Part shown: in pieces, positions 46,940 through 56,966 of the stretch
Position numbering within the stretch: the stretch's first letter is position 1
Layout of the letters: each line of letters starts with the position of its first letter
Assembly: GCF_025772985.1 (NCBI RefSeq)
Contig: NZ_JAKMTB010000002.1
Location: forward strand, 124,001 to 188,000
Length of the DNA stretch: 64,000 nucleotides
Direction: 5' to 3'
DNA from: Campylobacter sp. CNRCH_2014_0184h
GTDB lineage: Bacteria; Campylobacterota; Campylobacteria; Campylobacterales; Campylobacteraceae
Notes under the pieces: generated by a model
Database searches by the model: none
Told to the model about the DNA's origin: nothing
Seen by the model: the letters and a program-made list of their open reading frames with translations, nothing else
Translations under genes and position numbers: made by a program

Positions 46940-48292
46940 TTGCAAACAAAATCAATCGCGGATGAAAATTTTCAAACTCCACAAGGAAAAAAGGCCTTTA
47001 AAAAGGCTGTGTTTTCGTGTTGGCTAGGAACTGCTATGGAATATGCAGATTTTGCACTTTATGGCTTAGCTGCAGCTACTGTTTTTTCAGAAGTTTTCTT
47101 TCCTGAGCAAACTCCTGTTATAGCATTATTGCTTAGTTTTGTTACTTATGGTATAGGTTTTATTGCTAGACCTATTGGAGCTTTATTTTTTGGATATTTA
47201 GGAGATAAATACGGAAGAAAAAATGTATTGATGAGCACCATTGCATTAATGGGTATTTCAACTACTTTAATTGGTTTTATACCAAGTTATGCAGTAATTG
47301 GAATTTGGGCTCCTATATGTTTGGTTATTTTGCGTTTTATGCAAGGCTTTGGCGCAGGTGCTGAGCTTTCAGGTGGGACTGTCATGCTTGGAGAATACGC
47401 TCCTAGCAAACATAGAGGTTTAATCTCTTCCATCATCGCTCTTGGATCAAATAGCGGAACCTTGCTTGCAGCTTTTGTGTGGCTTTTAGTTACAAGCATG
47501 GATGATTCTAGTTTTAAAGAATGGGGATGGAGAATTCCTTTTATAGGAAGTATTTTTATAGCACTTTTTGCTGTTTATATGCGTTTAAATGTAAAAGAAA
47601 CTCCTGTTTTTGAAAAACAAAAAGAATTAATGCTAAAAATTCGTCATGAAAATGAAGTACATATGAAAAAAGATGAAAGAACTTTTTGGCAAAAAAGTCG
47701 TGCATTTTGGACTATGGTGGGTATAAGAATAGGAGAAAATGGGCCATCTTATCTCGCACAAGGCTTTATAGTAGGCTATGTAACTAAAATTTTACTTCTT
47801 GATAAATCAGTAGCCACAACTGCTGTTGTTATCGCTTCTTTGGTGGGATTTTTAGTTATACCTTTAGCAGGATATTTAAGTGATAAATTTGGAAGACGTA
47901 TTACTTATAGAACCTTTTGCTTACTTTTAATGCTTTATGCCTTCCCTGCTTTTATGCTACTTGATAGTAAAAATGAAATTATTGTAATTTTAACTATCAT
48001 CGTAGGTATGTCTTTGGCATCTTTAGGGATTTTTGGTGTGCAAGCTGCGTGGGGTGTAGAACTTTTTGGAGCAAAAAATCGCTATACCAAAATGGCGCTA
48101 GCAAAAGAATTTGGCTCTATACTTTCAGGGGGTACTGCTCCTATGATAGCTTCAGCTTTGCTTGCTTATTATGGCACTTGGTGGCCAATAGCCTTGTATT
48201 TTGTTATCACCGCAGGAATTGGTTTTATCACAACCTTCTTTGCGCCAGAAACTAGAGGTAGGGATTTAAATTTAATAGAAGATGCGATATGA
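46940..48292 (+). CDS. MFS transporter, metabolite:H+ symporter type
   Basis: A 450-residue protein with about 12 membrane helices and the MFS loop motif GYLGDKYGRKN after helix 2, repeated in weaker form as GYLSDKFGRR. The sequence WLGTAMEYADFALYG at the N-terminus is typical of the MHS subfamily (ProP, KgtP, ShiA). It should take up an organic acid or osmolyte. Start TTG at 46940 after AAAGG. It overlaps the nucleoside hydrolase gene by 4 bases, which hints at a nucleoside substrate. Counterpart of Cj0339. Confidence 0.85.
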   Translation: MQTKSIADENFQTPQGKKAFKKAVFSCWLGTAMEYADFALYGLAAATVFSEVFFPEQTPVIALLLSFVTYGIGFIARPIGALFFGYLGDKYGRKNVLMSTIALMGISTTLIGFIPSYAVIGIWAPICLVILRFMQGFGAGAELSGGTVMLGEYAPSKHRGLISSIIALGSNSGTLLAAFVWLLVTSMDDSSFKEWGWRIPFIGSIFIALFAVYMRLNVKETPVFEKQKELMLKIRHENEVHMKKDERTFWQKSRAFWTMVGIRIGENGPSYLAQGFIVGYVTKILLLDKSVATTAVVIASLVGFLVIPLAGYLSDKFGRRITYRTFCLLLMLYAFPAFMLLDSKNEIIVILTIIVGMSLASLGIFGVQAAWGVELFGAKNRYTKMALAKEFGSILSGGTAPMIASALLAYYGTWWPIALYFVITAGIGFITTFFAPETRGRDLNLIEDAI

Positions 48293-49296
48293 TACGCCTT
48301 ATTTTAGATACTGATATAGGTAATGGCGTAGCAGGGGCTAATACCGATGATGGTTTAGCTCTTGGACTTATTTTAGCCTCCAAAGAAATCAAACTTGAGA
48401 TGATTAGCACTTTAAGTGGTAATGTGCAAGCTTTAACCGCTTATAGTGTTGCTAAAGATTTATTAAATAAGCTTAATCTAGACATACCTTTGTATTTAGG
48501 TGCTCATGAAGCTTTATATGAAGATAGTCGTTTTTGGAGACAAAGACTAGATAAAAGCGTAGAAGAGTTTAAGCTTACTCATCTTTGGGATCATATAAAA
48601 CCTATAAAAATCTTAGAAAACATAAGCCCAAATGCTTGTATGAAAATGGGCGAACTTGTTATGCAAAATCCAGGTGAAATTTCAATTTGTGCTATAGGAC
48701 CTTTAACAAATATAGCCATAGCCATGAAGCTTTTTAAAGACTTTGATAAAAACGTGAAAGAAATTTTTATCATGGGTGGAAGCTTTGATATGCCTTATCA
48801 TATCAAAGATACAAATTTTGGTTTTGATCCTGAAGCTGCTAGTATAGTTTTAAACTCAAGAGCTAAAATCACACTTGTTCCTTATAATGCAACAATGCAA
48901 ACTATGCTCACTCATGAAGATTTAAATGCTTTAGAAAATCAAAATCCTCTTTGTGATTTTTTAGTACAGACTTTAAGAGTTTGGATTGATTATGCAAGCA
49001 AAACAAGAGGCACAAATGGCACATGGATACATGATGCATTAACTGTTGCTTATATGCTTGATCCTAATTTAGCAAATTTTAATGAGTATTTAGTAGATGT
49101 CATTTGTGATAGTACTTTTGCTAGAGGAAGCACGATAAGGTGTTTTAAAGATGCAAAAATGCCTATGAAAAATCATGAATTAAAAAACACTATAAAAGTT
49201 TTAAAAGATATTGATAATGCTAGACTTTTAAATCTTTTAAAATCAAGACTTTTAAATGGAATTTGCTATGAAAATTACAAAAGCATAACGACTTAA
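48289..49296 (+). CDS. Nucleoside hydrolase (inosine/uridine type)
   Basis: A 335-residue protein with the calcium-binding N-terminus LDTDIGNGVAGANTDDGLAL, an insertion relative to the usual DTDPGxDD, then ICAIGPLTNIA, MGGSFDMP and a catalytic-region HDAL near residue 246. It cleaves ribonucleosides to base and ribose. Pairing with the upstream transporter suggests nucleoside salvage. Its 3' end overlaps the convergent membrane protein gene by 45 bases. Confidence 0.88.
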   Translation: MIRLILDTDIGNGVAGANTDDGLALGLILASKEIKLEMISTLSGNVQALTAYSVAKDLLNKLNLDIPLYLGAHEALYEDSRFWRQRLDKSVEEFKLTHLWDHIKPIKILENISPNACMKMGELVMQNPGEISICAIGPLTNIAIAMKLFKDFDKNVKEIFIMGGSFDMPYHIKDTNFGFDPEAASIVLNSRAKITLVPYNATMQTMLTHEDLNALENQNPLCDFLVQTLRVWIDYASKTRGTNGTWIHDALTVAYMLDPNLANFNEYLVDVICDSTFARGSTIRCFKDAKMPMKNHELKNTIKVLKDIDNARLLNLLKSRLLNGICYENYKSITT

Positions 49297-49695
49297 TTTA
49301 CCCAAGGCTATAAAAATACTTGCTTTTAAAAAAGAATACTTAGCAAATCCAAGCCCTAGCGCAAAAAGATCTCCCACTATGGGCAAAAAAGTAAAAAAAG
49401 CATACAAAGAGCCAAATTTTTTAAAGTTTGCATTGATTTTTTCTAATTTACGTAAAGAGCCTTTAAAATATTTTTCTAAAATTTGGCTCTCTCCAAAATA
49501 AGCTAACGCATAAGTACTCAAACTACCCAAAGTATTCCCCAAACTTGCAACAAATAAAACCATATAAGCATTAAAATCTAATTTCACAAAAGCAAGCACA
49601 AAAGCTTCACTTGCCATAGGTAAAAGTGTGCTAGAGAGAAAACATACTATAAAAAGCCCTATATAGCTTATATCATTATATAAAAAATCAAACAT
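49252..49695 (-). CDS. YqaA-like (DedA/SNARE-associated superfamily) membrane protein
   Basis: A 147-residue protein with about four hydrophobic segments. It shows SSTLLPMASEAFVLAF and SLGNTLGSLSTYALAYFGE, the pattern of YqaA proteins. Related DedA proteins support membrane lipid carrier recycling. The function here is not known. Counterpart of Cj0341c. Confidence 0.8.
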   Translation of the reverse strand: MFDFLYNDISYIGLFIVCFLSSTLLPMASEAFVLAFVKLDFNAYMVLFVASLGNTLGSLSTYALAYFGESQILEKYFKGSLRKLEKINANFKKFGSLYAFFTFLPIVGDLFALGLGFAKYSFLKASIFIALGKLSRYAFVIFIANSI

Positions 49696-49759
49696 ACAAA
49701 TTTTCTTAGTATTTATTTTCTAAACTATCATTTTAAAGAATTTTTAATAATAATTATCT

Positions 49760-49795
49760 TAGAATGTAAAGTCATTTGGCAATTTTTTAAAAGGA
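49760..49795 (+). promoter_or_regulatory. Possible promoter and ribosome site before the trpB leader region
   Basis: TAGAAT at 49760-49765 may be a -10, and AAAAGGA just before 49802 is a good ribosome site for a 23-codon frame rather than for trpB itself. The whole 272-base gap between the YqaA-like gene and trpB otherwise holds only AT-rich sequence. Confidence 0.35.
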
Positions 49796-49801
49796 AAAAC
49801 T

Positions 49802-49873
49802 ATGGAAAGGGAAAAATTTTCTAAACTAAATTTAGAATACTCATTTAACAAAGCTTCTTTTTCTTGGCGTTAA
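49802..49873 (+). CDS. Candidate 23-residue Trp leader peptide
   Basis: ATG at 49802 with a good ribosome site (AAAAGGAAAAACT) opens a 23-codon frame ending in F-S-W-R and TAA, with its single Trp next to last. It sits 95 bases before trpB. A small GGC/GCC stem overlaps its end, but no strong terminator-antiterminator pair is obvious. It could be a leader for attenuation, or what remains of a leader after loss of trpEDF. Chance cannot be excluded. Confidence 0.4.
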   Translation: MEREKFSKLNLEYSFNKASFSWR

Positions 49874-49967
49874 GCCTGCTCTACATTTTCAATCATTTTT
49901 ATTTTACATTTTTAGTTTTAGTTGATCATTTTTGATTTTATATTATTAATCATTTTAAGGAAATACT

Positions 49968-51143
49968 ATGAAAAAATATTATGGAAAATTTGGTGGGCAA
50001 TTTGTGCCAAATGAAGTAAAAATAGCATTAGATGAAGTAGAAAAAGCTTTTTTAAAACTCAAAAAAGATAAAGATTTTAACACAGAATTAAAAGAACTCT
50101 TAGCTAATTATGTGGGAAGACCTACGCCTTTATACCATGCTAAAAATTTAAGCAAGCTTTATAATCATGAAATTTATTTAAAAAGAGAAGACTTAACTCA
50201 CACAGGAGCTCATAAGATCAACAATGCCATAGCTCAAGCCTTAATGGCAAAGAAAATGAATAAGAAAAAAATTATTGCTGAAACTGGAGCAGGACAACAC
50301 GGGCTTGCAACTGCTACTGCAGCAGCACTTTTGGGACTTGAATGTGAGATATTTATGGGGGCTATTGATGTAAAAAGACAAGCCTTAAATGTCTATAAAA
50401 TGGAGCTTTTAGGAGCAAAAGTTCATGCGGTAGAAAGTGGAAGTAAAACTTTAAGCGATGCAGTAGATGAGGCTTTAAATTTTTGGGTTAAAAATACTAA
50501 AGAAGTATTTTATGTAGTAGGAAGTGCAGTGGGGCCTTATCCTTATCCGCAAATTGTTACGCATTTTCAAAGTATTATAGGTAAAGAATGCAAAATGCAA
50601 CTTAGAAAATTAAATAAAAAAGTAGATTACATCATAGCAGCAGCTGGAGGTGGTAGCAATGCTGCTGGAATTTTTCATGCATTTTTAAAAGATGAAAAAG
50701 TTAAGCTTATAGGCGTTGAAGCAGCAGGTTTAGGAAAAGATACACCTTATCATGCAGCTACACTTACTAAAGGTAAAGAGGGTATTATCCATGGTATGAA
50801 AACTAAGGTTTTACAAGATGATAAAGGAAACATTGCTCATACTTTTAGCATCTCTGCTGGGCTTGATTACCCTGGCATAGGTCCTTTGCACGCATATTTA
50901 CAAGAAAGTAAAAGAGCAAGTTATTATGCTATTAGCGATGATGAGTGTATTAATGCTTTAAAATTATTATGTAAAGAAGAAGGTATTATACCCGCTATTG
51001 AAAGCTCACATGCATTAGCTTATCTAGAAAAACTTTGCCCTACTTTAAAGAAAAAAAGCGTGATAGTTGTAAATCTTTCAGGAAGAGGCGATAAAGATAT
51101 GCAAAGTATTTATGAGTATAAAAAAGGTGAAATTTATGGTTGA
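49968..51143 (+). CDS. trpB: Tryptophan synthase beta chain, isolated
   Basis: A 391-residue TrpB of the TrpB1 type with GGQFVP at the N-terminus, the PLP lysine K83 in HTGAHKINN, AETGAGQHG and the phosphate loop AAGGGSNAAG. It joins indole or an equivalent with serine. The gene stands alone: no trpA, trpE, trpD, trpC or trpF is adjacent, unlike the C. jejuni trpEDFBA cluster at this place. It could salvage exogenous indole. All key residues seem intact, so it is probably active. Confidence 0.93.
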   Translation: MKKYYGKFGGQFVPNEVKIALDEVEKAFLKLKKDKDFNTELKELLANYVGRPTPLYHAKNLSKLYNHEIYLKREDLTHTGAHKINNAIAQALMAKKMNKKKIIAETGAGQHGLATATAAALLGLECEIFMGAIDVKRQALNVYKMELLGAKVHAVESGSKTLSDAVDEALNFWVKNTKEVFYVVGSAVGPYPYPQIVTHFQSIIGKECKMQLRKLNKKVDYIIAAAGGGSNAAGIFHAFLKDEKVKLIGVEAAGLGKDTPYHAATLTKGKEGIIHGMKTKVLQDDKGNIAHTFSISAGLDYPGIGPLHAYLQESKRASYYAISDDECINALKLLCKEEGIIPAIESSHALAYLEKLCPTLKKKSVIVVNLSGRGDKDMQSIYEYKKGEIYG

Positions 51144-51158
51144 AGTAAAACTTCAGCC
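51138..51158. terminator. Bidirectional terminator between trpB and uvrA
   Basis: A 9-bp stem with one G-T pair (GGTTGAAGT, 3-base loop, ACTTCAGCC) overlaps the trpB stop, followed by a T-rich run on the plus strand, between convergent genes. Confidence 0.8.
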
Positions 51159-51161
51159 AAT

Positions 51162-53987
51162 TTATTTTTTTGTGTTTTTTAGCTCTAAATTTAGATAATA
51201 CCCCGTATAAGAACCACTTTTTTCATGATTTTTAGCAAGCTCTTCAACGCTACCTTTAGCTATAACCTTACCACCTTTAACTCCACCTTCAGGTCCCATA
51301 TCGATGATATAATCAGCATTTTTAATAACATCTAAATTATGCTCTATCACAAACACACTATTTCCAAGATCAACTAAATGTTGCAAAACTAAAATAAGTT
51401 TATTAACATCTTCAAAATGAAGTCCTGTTGTAGGCTCATCTAAAATATAAAGAGTTTTTCCTGTATCGCTTCTGCTTAATTCTTTAGCTAGCTTAATACG
51501 CTGAGCCTCCCCACCACTTAAAGTAGTTGCATTTTGTCCTAAGGTAAGATAATCAAGCCCAACTTTTACCAAAGTATCAAGCTTTTGTTTTATCTTTGGC
51601 ACAGAAGTAAAAAACTCACTTGCTTCAATAATACTCATATTTAAAACATCAGCTATGCTTTTACCTTTATATTTAATCTCTAAAGTTGCATCATTATATC
51701 TTTTACCATTGCAAACATCACAAGTTACCATCACATCAGGTAAAAAGTGCATTTCTATTTTAATTTCACCATCGCCGCTGCACTTTTCACATCTTCCACC
51801 TTTAACATTAAAAGAAAAACGCCCTGCTTTATAACCTCGCATTTTAGCTTCTTTAGTAGCTGCAAAAAGATTACGAATTTCATCCATAGCGCCTGTATAA
51901 GTAGCAGGATTTGAACGCGGTGTTCTTCCTATAGGACTTTGATCAAGATAAATCACCTTATCAAGTTTTTCCAAACCTTCTATTTTAGCCCCACTTAGTT
52001 TTTTAACTTTTTTAGCACGGTTAAGCTCTTCTTTTGCAAATGGAAGCAAAGTTTGTAAAATCAATGAGCTTTTACCACTTCCTGAAACGCCTGTAATTGC
52101 TACAAGATTGCGTAGTGGAAAATCTACGCTTAGATTTTGAATATTATTAATACTCACATCTTTTAAACTAATAAAATCTTTTTGTTCTCTATTTTTTTGA
52201 TGGGCAATTTGCTTTTTACCGCTCATATAAAGGGCGGTTTGGCTTTTGCTTTTTAATAATTCTTTATAAGTTCCACTAAATACAACCTCACCACCAAATT
52301 TACCAGCATTTGGACCAATATCTACGATAAAATCTGCCTCTTCTATAGTCATTTTATCATGCTCAACCACGATTAAAGTATTACCCTTTTGCTGAAGATT
52401 TCTTAAAGTTTTAATGAGTTTTGCCGTATCTCGCTCATGTAAACCAATGCTAGGCTCGTCTAAAACATACATCACTCCACTTAAACCACTACCAATTTGA
52501 GATGCTATACGAATTCTTTGAGCCTCACCCCCGCTAATGGTTCTTGCATCACGCCCTAAAGATAAATACCCAAGTCCTACATCATAAAGAAAAAACAATC
52601 TTTCATTAATTTCTTTAAAAATAGGCTTAGCTATCAATCTTTCTTGCTCACTTAAATACGCAAAATTAGCTTCTTTTGAAAAAAATGCAGTGGTATTTTC
52701 TATGCTCATATCTAAAATTTCACCCAAATTTTTCTCAGCTACTTTTACAGCTAAACTCTCAGCTCTTAAACGATGGCCATTGCAATCTTTGCAAGTTTTT
52801 TCGCTCATATACTCGCTTAAATCTTTTTCATCTTTTAGCATTTCATAGGCATATTTAACCGCACCTTCAAATTTACGACTTAAGCGATGTCTTTTCCATA
52901 AAAAGTTAATTTCCTTGGCATTACCATAAAGCACTAGACGCTTTTCTTCTTCACTTAACTCATTATATGGAATTTTTATCCTGATATCATTTTGCTCACA
53001 AAAGGCCATTAAAAACTTATAATAATAACTTTTATTAAACCCATATAAAAGCTTTATAGCTCCTGCTTCTAAGCTTAATTCTTCATTGATAAGCTTTTTC
53101 ATATCTAGCGTATATCTTATACCAAGACCATCACAACTTGGACAAGCACCTTTTGGAGAATTAAAAGAAAAACTCAAAGGCTCAAGCAAAGGAAAAGAAA
53201 TTTTACAATCAAAACAAGCATTATGCTCACTATAATGAAAATGTTTTGCTATGTTTAATTCTTCATTATTTAAAACTTCAATTTCCACTTCACCAAAGCT
53301 CTCACTAAGCCCTTTTTCTATATCGCTTGCAAGTCTTGCTAGCATATCATCTTGCACTTGGAGTCTATCTATTACAAGTTTTATTGTATGTTTTTTGGTT
53401 TTAGCAAGCTCAATATCCTCATCAAGACGCGTTAAAACCCCATCAATTTGTGCTCTAACATAGCCTTTTGCGACTAAATTTTCCAAAAGATCTGCAAAAG
53501 TTCCCTTTTTTTCTTTAATCAACGGCGCATAAATGATGATTTTTGCCCCTTTTGGAAGCTTTAAGATTTCACCTACGATATCTGCTGCACTCATAGATGA
53601 AATTTTTTGACCACATTGATGACAATGTTGCGAGCCAATCCTTGCGTATAAAAGTCTTAGATAATCATAAATTTCAGTAATAGTTCCAACGGTTGATCGA
53701 GGATTTTTAGAAGTTGTTTTTTGATCAATAGCAATAGCAGGAGTTAAACCTTCTATTTTATCAACATTTGGTTTACCCACTTTATCTAAAAACTGCCTTG
53801 CATAAGCACTTAAACTTTCAATATAGCGACGTTGTCCTTCTGCATAAAGCGTACCAAAAGCTAAAGTGGATTTACCACTTCCACTAAGTCCTGTAAAAAC
53901 TATGAGTTTATTTTTAGGAATTTCTAGGTTGATATTTTTAAGGTTATTCTCTTTAGCACCAATGATATTTATTTTGTCATTATTCAT
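51162..53987 (-). CDS. uvrA: UvrA, excision nuclease ATPase subunit
   Basis: A 941-residue ABC-type ATPase with two Walker A motifs (GLSGSGKST at 33-41 and GVSGSGKSS in the C-terminal half), two LSGGEAQRI signatures, and zinc-finger CxxC pairs (HCHQCG, CSGDGEI, CDVCNG). It recognises DNA damage and loads UvrB in nucleotide excision repair. Single gene with its 5' end 21 bases from the end of serC on the same strand. Confidence 0.97.
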   Translation of the reverse strand: MNNDKINIIGAKENNLKNINLEIPKNKLIVFTGLSGSGKSTLAFGTLYAEGQRRYIESLSAYARQFLDKVGKPNVDKIEGLTPAIAIDQKTTSKNPRSTVGTITEIYDYLRLLYARIGSQHCHQCGQKISSMSAADIVGEILKLPKGAKIIIYAPLIKEKKGTFADLLENLVAKGYVRAQIDGVLTRLDEDIELAKTKKHTIKLVIDRLQVQDDMLARLASDIEKGLSESFGEVEIEVLNNEELNIAKHFHYSEHNACFDCKISFPLLEPLSFSFNSPKGACPSCDGLGIRYTLDMKKLINEELSLEAGAIKLLYGFNKSYYYKFLMAFCEQNDIRIKIPYNELSEEEKRLVLYGNAKEINFLWKRHRLSRKFEGAVKYAYEMLKDEKDLSEYMSEKTCKDCNGHRLRAESLAVKVAEKNLGEILDMSIENTTAFFSKEANFAYLSEQERLIAKPIFKEINERLFFLYDVGLGYLSLGRDARTISGGEAQRIRIASQIGSGLSGVMYVLDEPSIGLHERDTAKLIKTLRNLQQKGNTLIVVEHDKMTIEEADFIVDIGPNAGKFGGEVVFSGTYKELLKSKSQTALYMSGKKQIAHQKNREQKDFISLKDVSINNIQNLSVDFPLRNLVAITGVSGSGKSSLILQTLLPFAKEELNRAKKVKKLSGAKIEGLEKLDKVIYLDQSPIGRTPRSNPATYTGAMDEIRNLFAATKEAKMRGYKAGRFSFNVKGGRCEKCSGDGEIKIEMHFLPDVMVTCDVCNGKRYNDATLEIKYKGKSIADVLNMSIIEASEFFTSVPKIKQKLDTLVKVGLDYLTLGQNATTLSGGEAQRIKLAKELSRSDTGKTLYILDEPTTGLHFEDVNKLILVLQHLVDLGNSVFVIEHNLDVIKNADYIIDMGPEGGVKGGKVIAKGSVEELAKNHEKSGSYTGYYLNLELKNTKK

Positions 53988-54008
53988 AAAAATCCTCTTT
54001 TTACCTAA

Positions 54009-55085
54009 TCAAGCATATTTTTTAGCAAAATCTTTCATAAATTCACTTAACTTTTGAACCTTTTCAATGCTGATAGAATTATAAATACTAGCGCGAATTC
54101 CACCTAAAATTTTATGCCCCTTAAGACCTATCATACCATTTTCTTCAGCTTCTTTTACAAAAACTGGCTCTAAGTTTTTATCACAAGCTATATTAAAACT
54201 AACATTCATTAATGATCTATCCTCTTTTTTGGCATGACCTTTATAAAAACCATTACTCTCATCAATCACATCGTATAAAATTTTAGCCTTTTGTATGTTT
54301 TGCTCATTGATTTTATCTAAGCCACCTTGATTTAAAAGCCATTTCATTTCAAGATTAAACATATATATAGCAAAGGTTGCAGGTGTATTAAATAAAGAAT
54401 TATTTTCAGCATAAACGCTATATTTTAACATACTAGGTATATTTTTGTTTTTACTACGCTCTACCATATCTTTGCGGATAAATGCACAAGCAAGTCCTGA
54501 AATTCCTGCATTTTTTTGCACTCCACCAAAAAGCATAGCAACATTAGAAAAATCTATCTTTTTAGAGAAAAAATCACTAGAAGCATCAATTATCAAAGGA
54601 CTTTTAGTCTTTGGATAGTTTTTATATTGGGTTCCATAAATGGTATTGTTAGAGCATATATAAGCATAATCTGCATTATCACTAAATTCAAATTGTGGGA
54701 TATGATCAAACTCACTTTCTTGGCTACTTGCTACTATTTTTGTATTTACTCCTAAAATTTCAGCCTCTTTAATAGCCTTTTTAGTCCAAACTCCCGTATT
54801 AGCAAATTCACAAACTCCACCCATATATAAATTCATAGGTATCATAGCAAATTGCAAACTAGCTCCACCTTGCATTAAAAGCACTTCATAATCATCATTT
54901 ACATCATAAAGTTCTTTTGCCATTTTAATAGCTTCAAAATGCACTTCTTCAAAAACCTTTCCACGATGAGAAACTTCCATAATAGAAAAGCCTTTACCAT
55001 GATAATCAAACAAATGCTCCTGTGCTTCTTTTAAAACCTCATCAGGCAGATTTGAAGGACCTGCACTAAAATTCATTACTCTCAT
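54009..55085 (-). CDS. serC: Phosphoserine aminotransferase
   Basis: A 358-residue class V aminotransferase with [14 protein letters not shown] at the start and the PLP lysine K191 in GGVQKNAG. It makes 3-phosphoserine in serine synthesis. It lies 12 bases after xseA on the same strand. Order serC-xseA-ubiE-perR-dxs-fliHGF follows C. jejuni Cj0326 to Cj0318. Confidence 0.96.
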   Translation of the reverse strand: MRVMNFSAGPSNLPDEVLKEAQEHLFDYHGKGFSIMEVSHRGKVFEEVHFEAIKMAKELYDVNDDYEVLLMQGGASLQFAMIPMNLYMGGVCEFANTGVWTKKAIKEAEILGVNTKIVASSQESEFDHIPQFEFSDNADYAYICSNNTIYGTQYKNYPKTKSPLIIDASSDFFSKKIDFSNVAMLFGGVQKNAGISGLACAFIRKDMVERSKNKNIPSMLKYSVYAENNSLFNTPATFAIYMFNLEMKWLLNQGGLDKINEQNIQKAKILYDVIDESNGFYKGHAKKEDRSLMNVSFNIACDKNLEPVFVKEAEENGMIGLKGHKILGGIRASIYNSISIEKVQKLSEFMKDFAKKYA

Positions 55086-55097
55086 TTTGTCTCCTTT

Positions 55098-56261
55098 TTA
55101 TAGTATTTGGGCTTCTTTACTCTCATTTATTGAGCAAAGTTTTATAATATCTCCTTTTTTTAGTTTTTCAAGAGAGATATTTTTGCCATCTTTTTGTAAA
55201 TTTATCAAATTTTTACTTTTATCAAAGAAATTTTTATGCTGAGTTAAAAGCTCTTCAAAATTATTAAGTTTGTTTTCATAATTTAATAATTTTAAATTTA
55301 AAACGCTCTTTAGTTGACTTTGTAAAAAACCAAGCTTTTGTTTTCTAAGAAAAAAAGCATTTTCTAAAGATTTCGCTTTGGCTAAATTTTGTAAATGATC
55401 GATTTTATTTTGATAAAACTTAAGATGATTTAACATTTGGTTTTTAAAACGCATAGCAAGCTCATCAAGTCCTTGTTCTAAGCTGAGTTTATTTGGAAAA
55501 ATCATATCAATAGCCGCACTTGGAGTTGGTGCTCTTAAATCTGCTACAAAATCACTAATAACATAATCAATCTCATGTCCAATAGCAGAAACAACAGGCG
55601 TTTTTAAAGAAAAAATACATCTTGCAAGTTCTTCATCATTAAAACAAAACAAATCTTCTCTGCTTCCGCCACCTCTTGCTAAAATAATCGCATCTAAATT
55701 AAACTCATCAGCTTTTTTTAAAGCATTTATCAAAGAATTTGGAGCGCTTTGTCCTTGAGTGAGGGCGTTAAAAATAATTATTTTGCAAAGATTATATTCT
55801 TTTTGTGAAATTAACTTTAACATATCTTGCAAAGCAGCTGAAGTAAAAGAAGTGATTATGCCTATTTTTTTAGGAAATTTAACAATGCTTTTTTTAGCAT
55901 TTGTATCAAACAAACCTTCTTTTTCAAGCTTTTCTTTTAGGGCTAAAAATTTAGCTTCTAAATCCCCAAGGCTTGTTTTTTGCATACTTTTAGCGATAAA
56001 TTGATACCTACCACTTGCTTCATATAAACTCACATAACCTCTAAGATCAAGCATATCGCCAACCTTAGGTTTAGTTTGAACAAATTGATTAAAGCCTTTA
56101 AACATCACGCAAGCTATGCTTGATTTTTCATCTTTTAAATCAAAATACCAATGTCCTGAACTATGAATGGTAATTTTAGAAATTTCTCCACTAAGCTCTA
56201 TATCATCAAGATGAAATTCTAATAAGCTTTTAGCTTTTAGATTAAGTTCTGAAACTTTCAT
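55098..56261 (-). CDS. xseA: Exodeoxyribonuclease VII large subunit
   Basis: A 387-residue protein with an N-terminal OB fold (GHWYFDLKDEKSSI) and the central catalytic region PKKIGIITS, ARGGGSREDLFCFND and SAIGHEIDY. It degrades single-stranded DNA with XseB, which is not in the window. I start at 56261 (MKVSELN), which overlaps the ubiE stop as ATGA. A longer reading would add nine residues inside ubiE. Confidence 0.93.
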   Translation of the reverse strand: MKVSELNLKAKSLLEFHLDDIELSGEISKITIHSSGHWYFDLKDEKSSIACVMFKGFNQFVQTKPKVGDMLDLRGYVSLYEASGRYQFIAKSMQKTSLGDLEAKFLALKEKLEKEGLFDTNAKKSIVKFPKKIGIITSFTSAALQDMLKLISQKEYNLCKIIIFNALTQGQSAPNSLINALKKADEFNLDAIILARGGGSREDLFCFNDEELARCIFSLKTPVVSAIGHEIDYVISDFVADLRAPTPSAAIDMIFPNKLSLEQGLDELAMRFKNQMLNHLKFYQNKIDHLQNLAKAKSLENAFFLRKQKLGFLQSQLKSVLNLKLLNYENKLNNFEELLTQHKNFFDKSKNLINLQKDGKNISLEKLKKGDIIKLCSINESKEAQIL

Positions 56262-56959
56262 TTTTTTCTTGCAATAAACATAGAGCAAACACCAAAGCTA
56301 AAGCTTTTATACTCTAACATTTCAAAGTGCCCACTCAATTCTTTAATAAATTCTTCTTTGCTTAAAAAATCTTCTATAGAATTTGGTAAATACTCATAAG
56401 CACTATAATTTTTACTAATAAATCCACCCACTTTTGGCAAAATATTTTTTAAGTAAAAATCTCTACAAGCAGCTATAAAACCACCCTGCTCTCTTTTGGT
56501 AAATTCAAGTACAAGTAAAATCCCATCCTTTTTTAACACTCTTGCAAATTCTTTTATAGCTTCTTTCCTATCTACCACATTGCGTATGCCATAACTTATA
56601 CTTATGATGTCTGCACTTTCATTTTCGAGTGGAAGTTCTTGTGCTTTTGCTTGTACAAAAGTCGCATCAGGATTTTTTTTCCTAGCCACTTCAAGCATGC
56701 CCGCACTTGGATCAACCCCTTTTATACTAATGATATTTTTATTTGCTCTTAAGGCTTGATTTTGCCATTCTATAATCATATCGCCCGTACCACAAGCTAC
56801 ATCGATAATATCAAGTTCATTATTAGAAAATTTAAAAACATCCAAACAAGCTTTTTTTCTCCAACTCACATCACTTCCAAAACTTAAAATTCTATTAGCC
56901 TTATCATAAGTTGGTGCTATATCATCAAACATTTTAACTATTTTTTCTTGTTTTTGCAT
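56258..56959 (-). CDS. ubiE: UbiE/MenG, demethylmenaquinone methyltransferase
   Basis: A 233-residue class I methyltransferase with MFDDIAPTYDKANRILSFG at the N-terminus, SAM motif I DVACGTGDM, and ISISYGIRNV. It carries out the last methylation of menaquinone and complements MqnA at 3.3 kb in the respiratory quinone pathway. It overlaps xseA at its 3' end. Confidence 0.95.
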   Translation of the reverse strand: MQKQEKIVKMFDDIAPTYDKANRILSFGSDVSWRKKACLDVFKFSNNELDIIDVACGTGDMIIEWQNQALRANKNIISIKGVDPSAGMLEVARKKNPDATFVQAKAQELPLENESADIISISYGIRNVVDRKEAIKEFARVLKKDGILLVLEFTKREQGGFIAACRDFYLKNILPKVGGFISKNYSAYEYLPNSIEDFLSKEEFIKELSGHFEMLEYKSFSFGVCSMFIARKK

Positions 56960-56966
56960 GTTTTTC

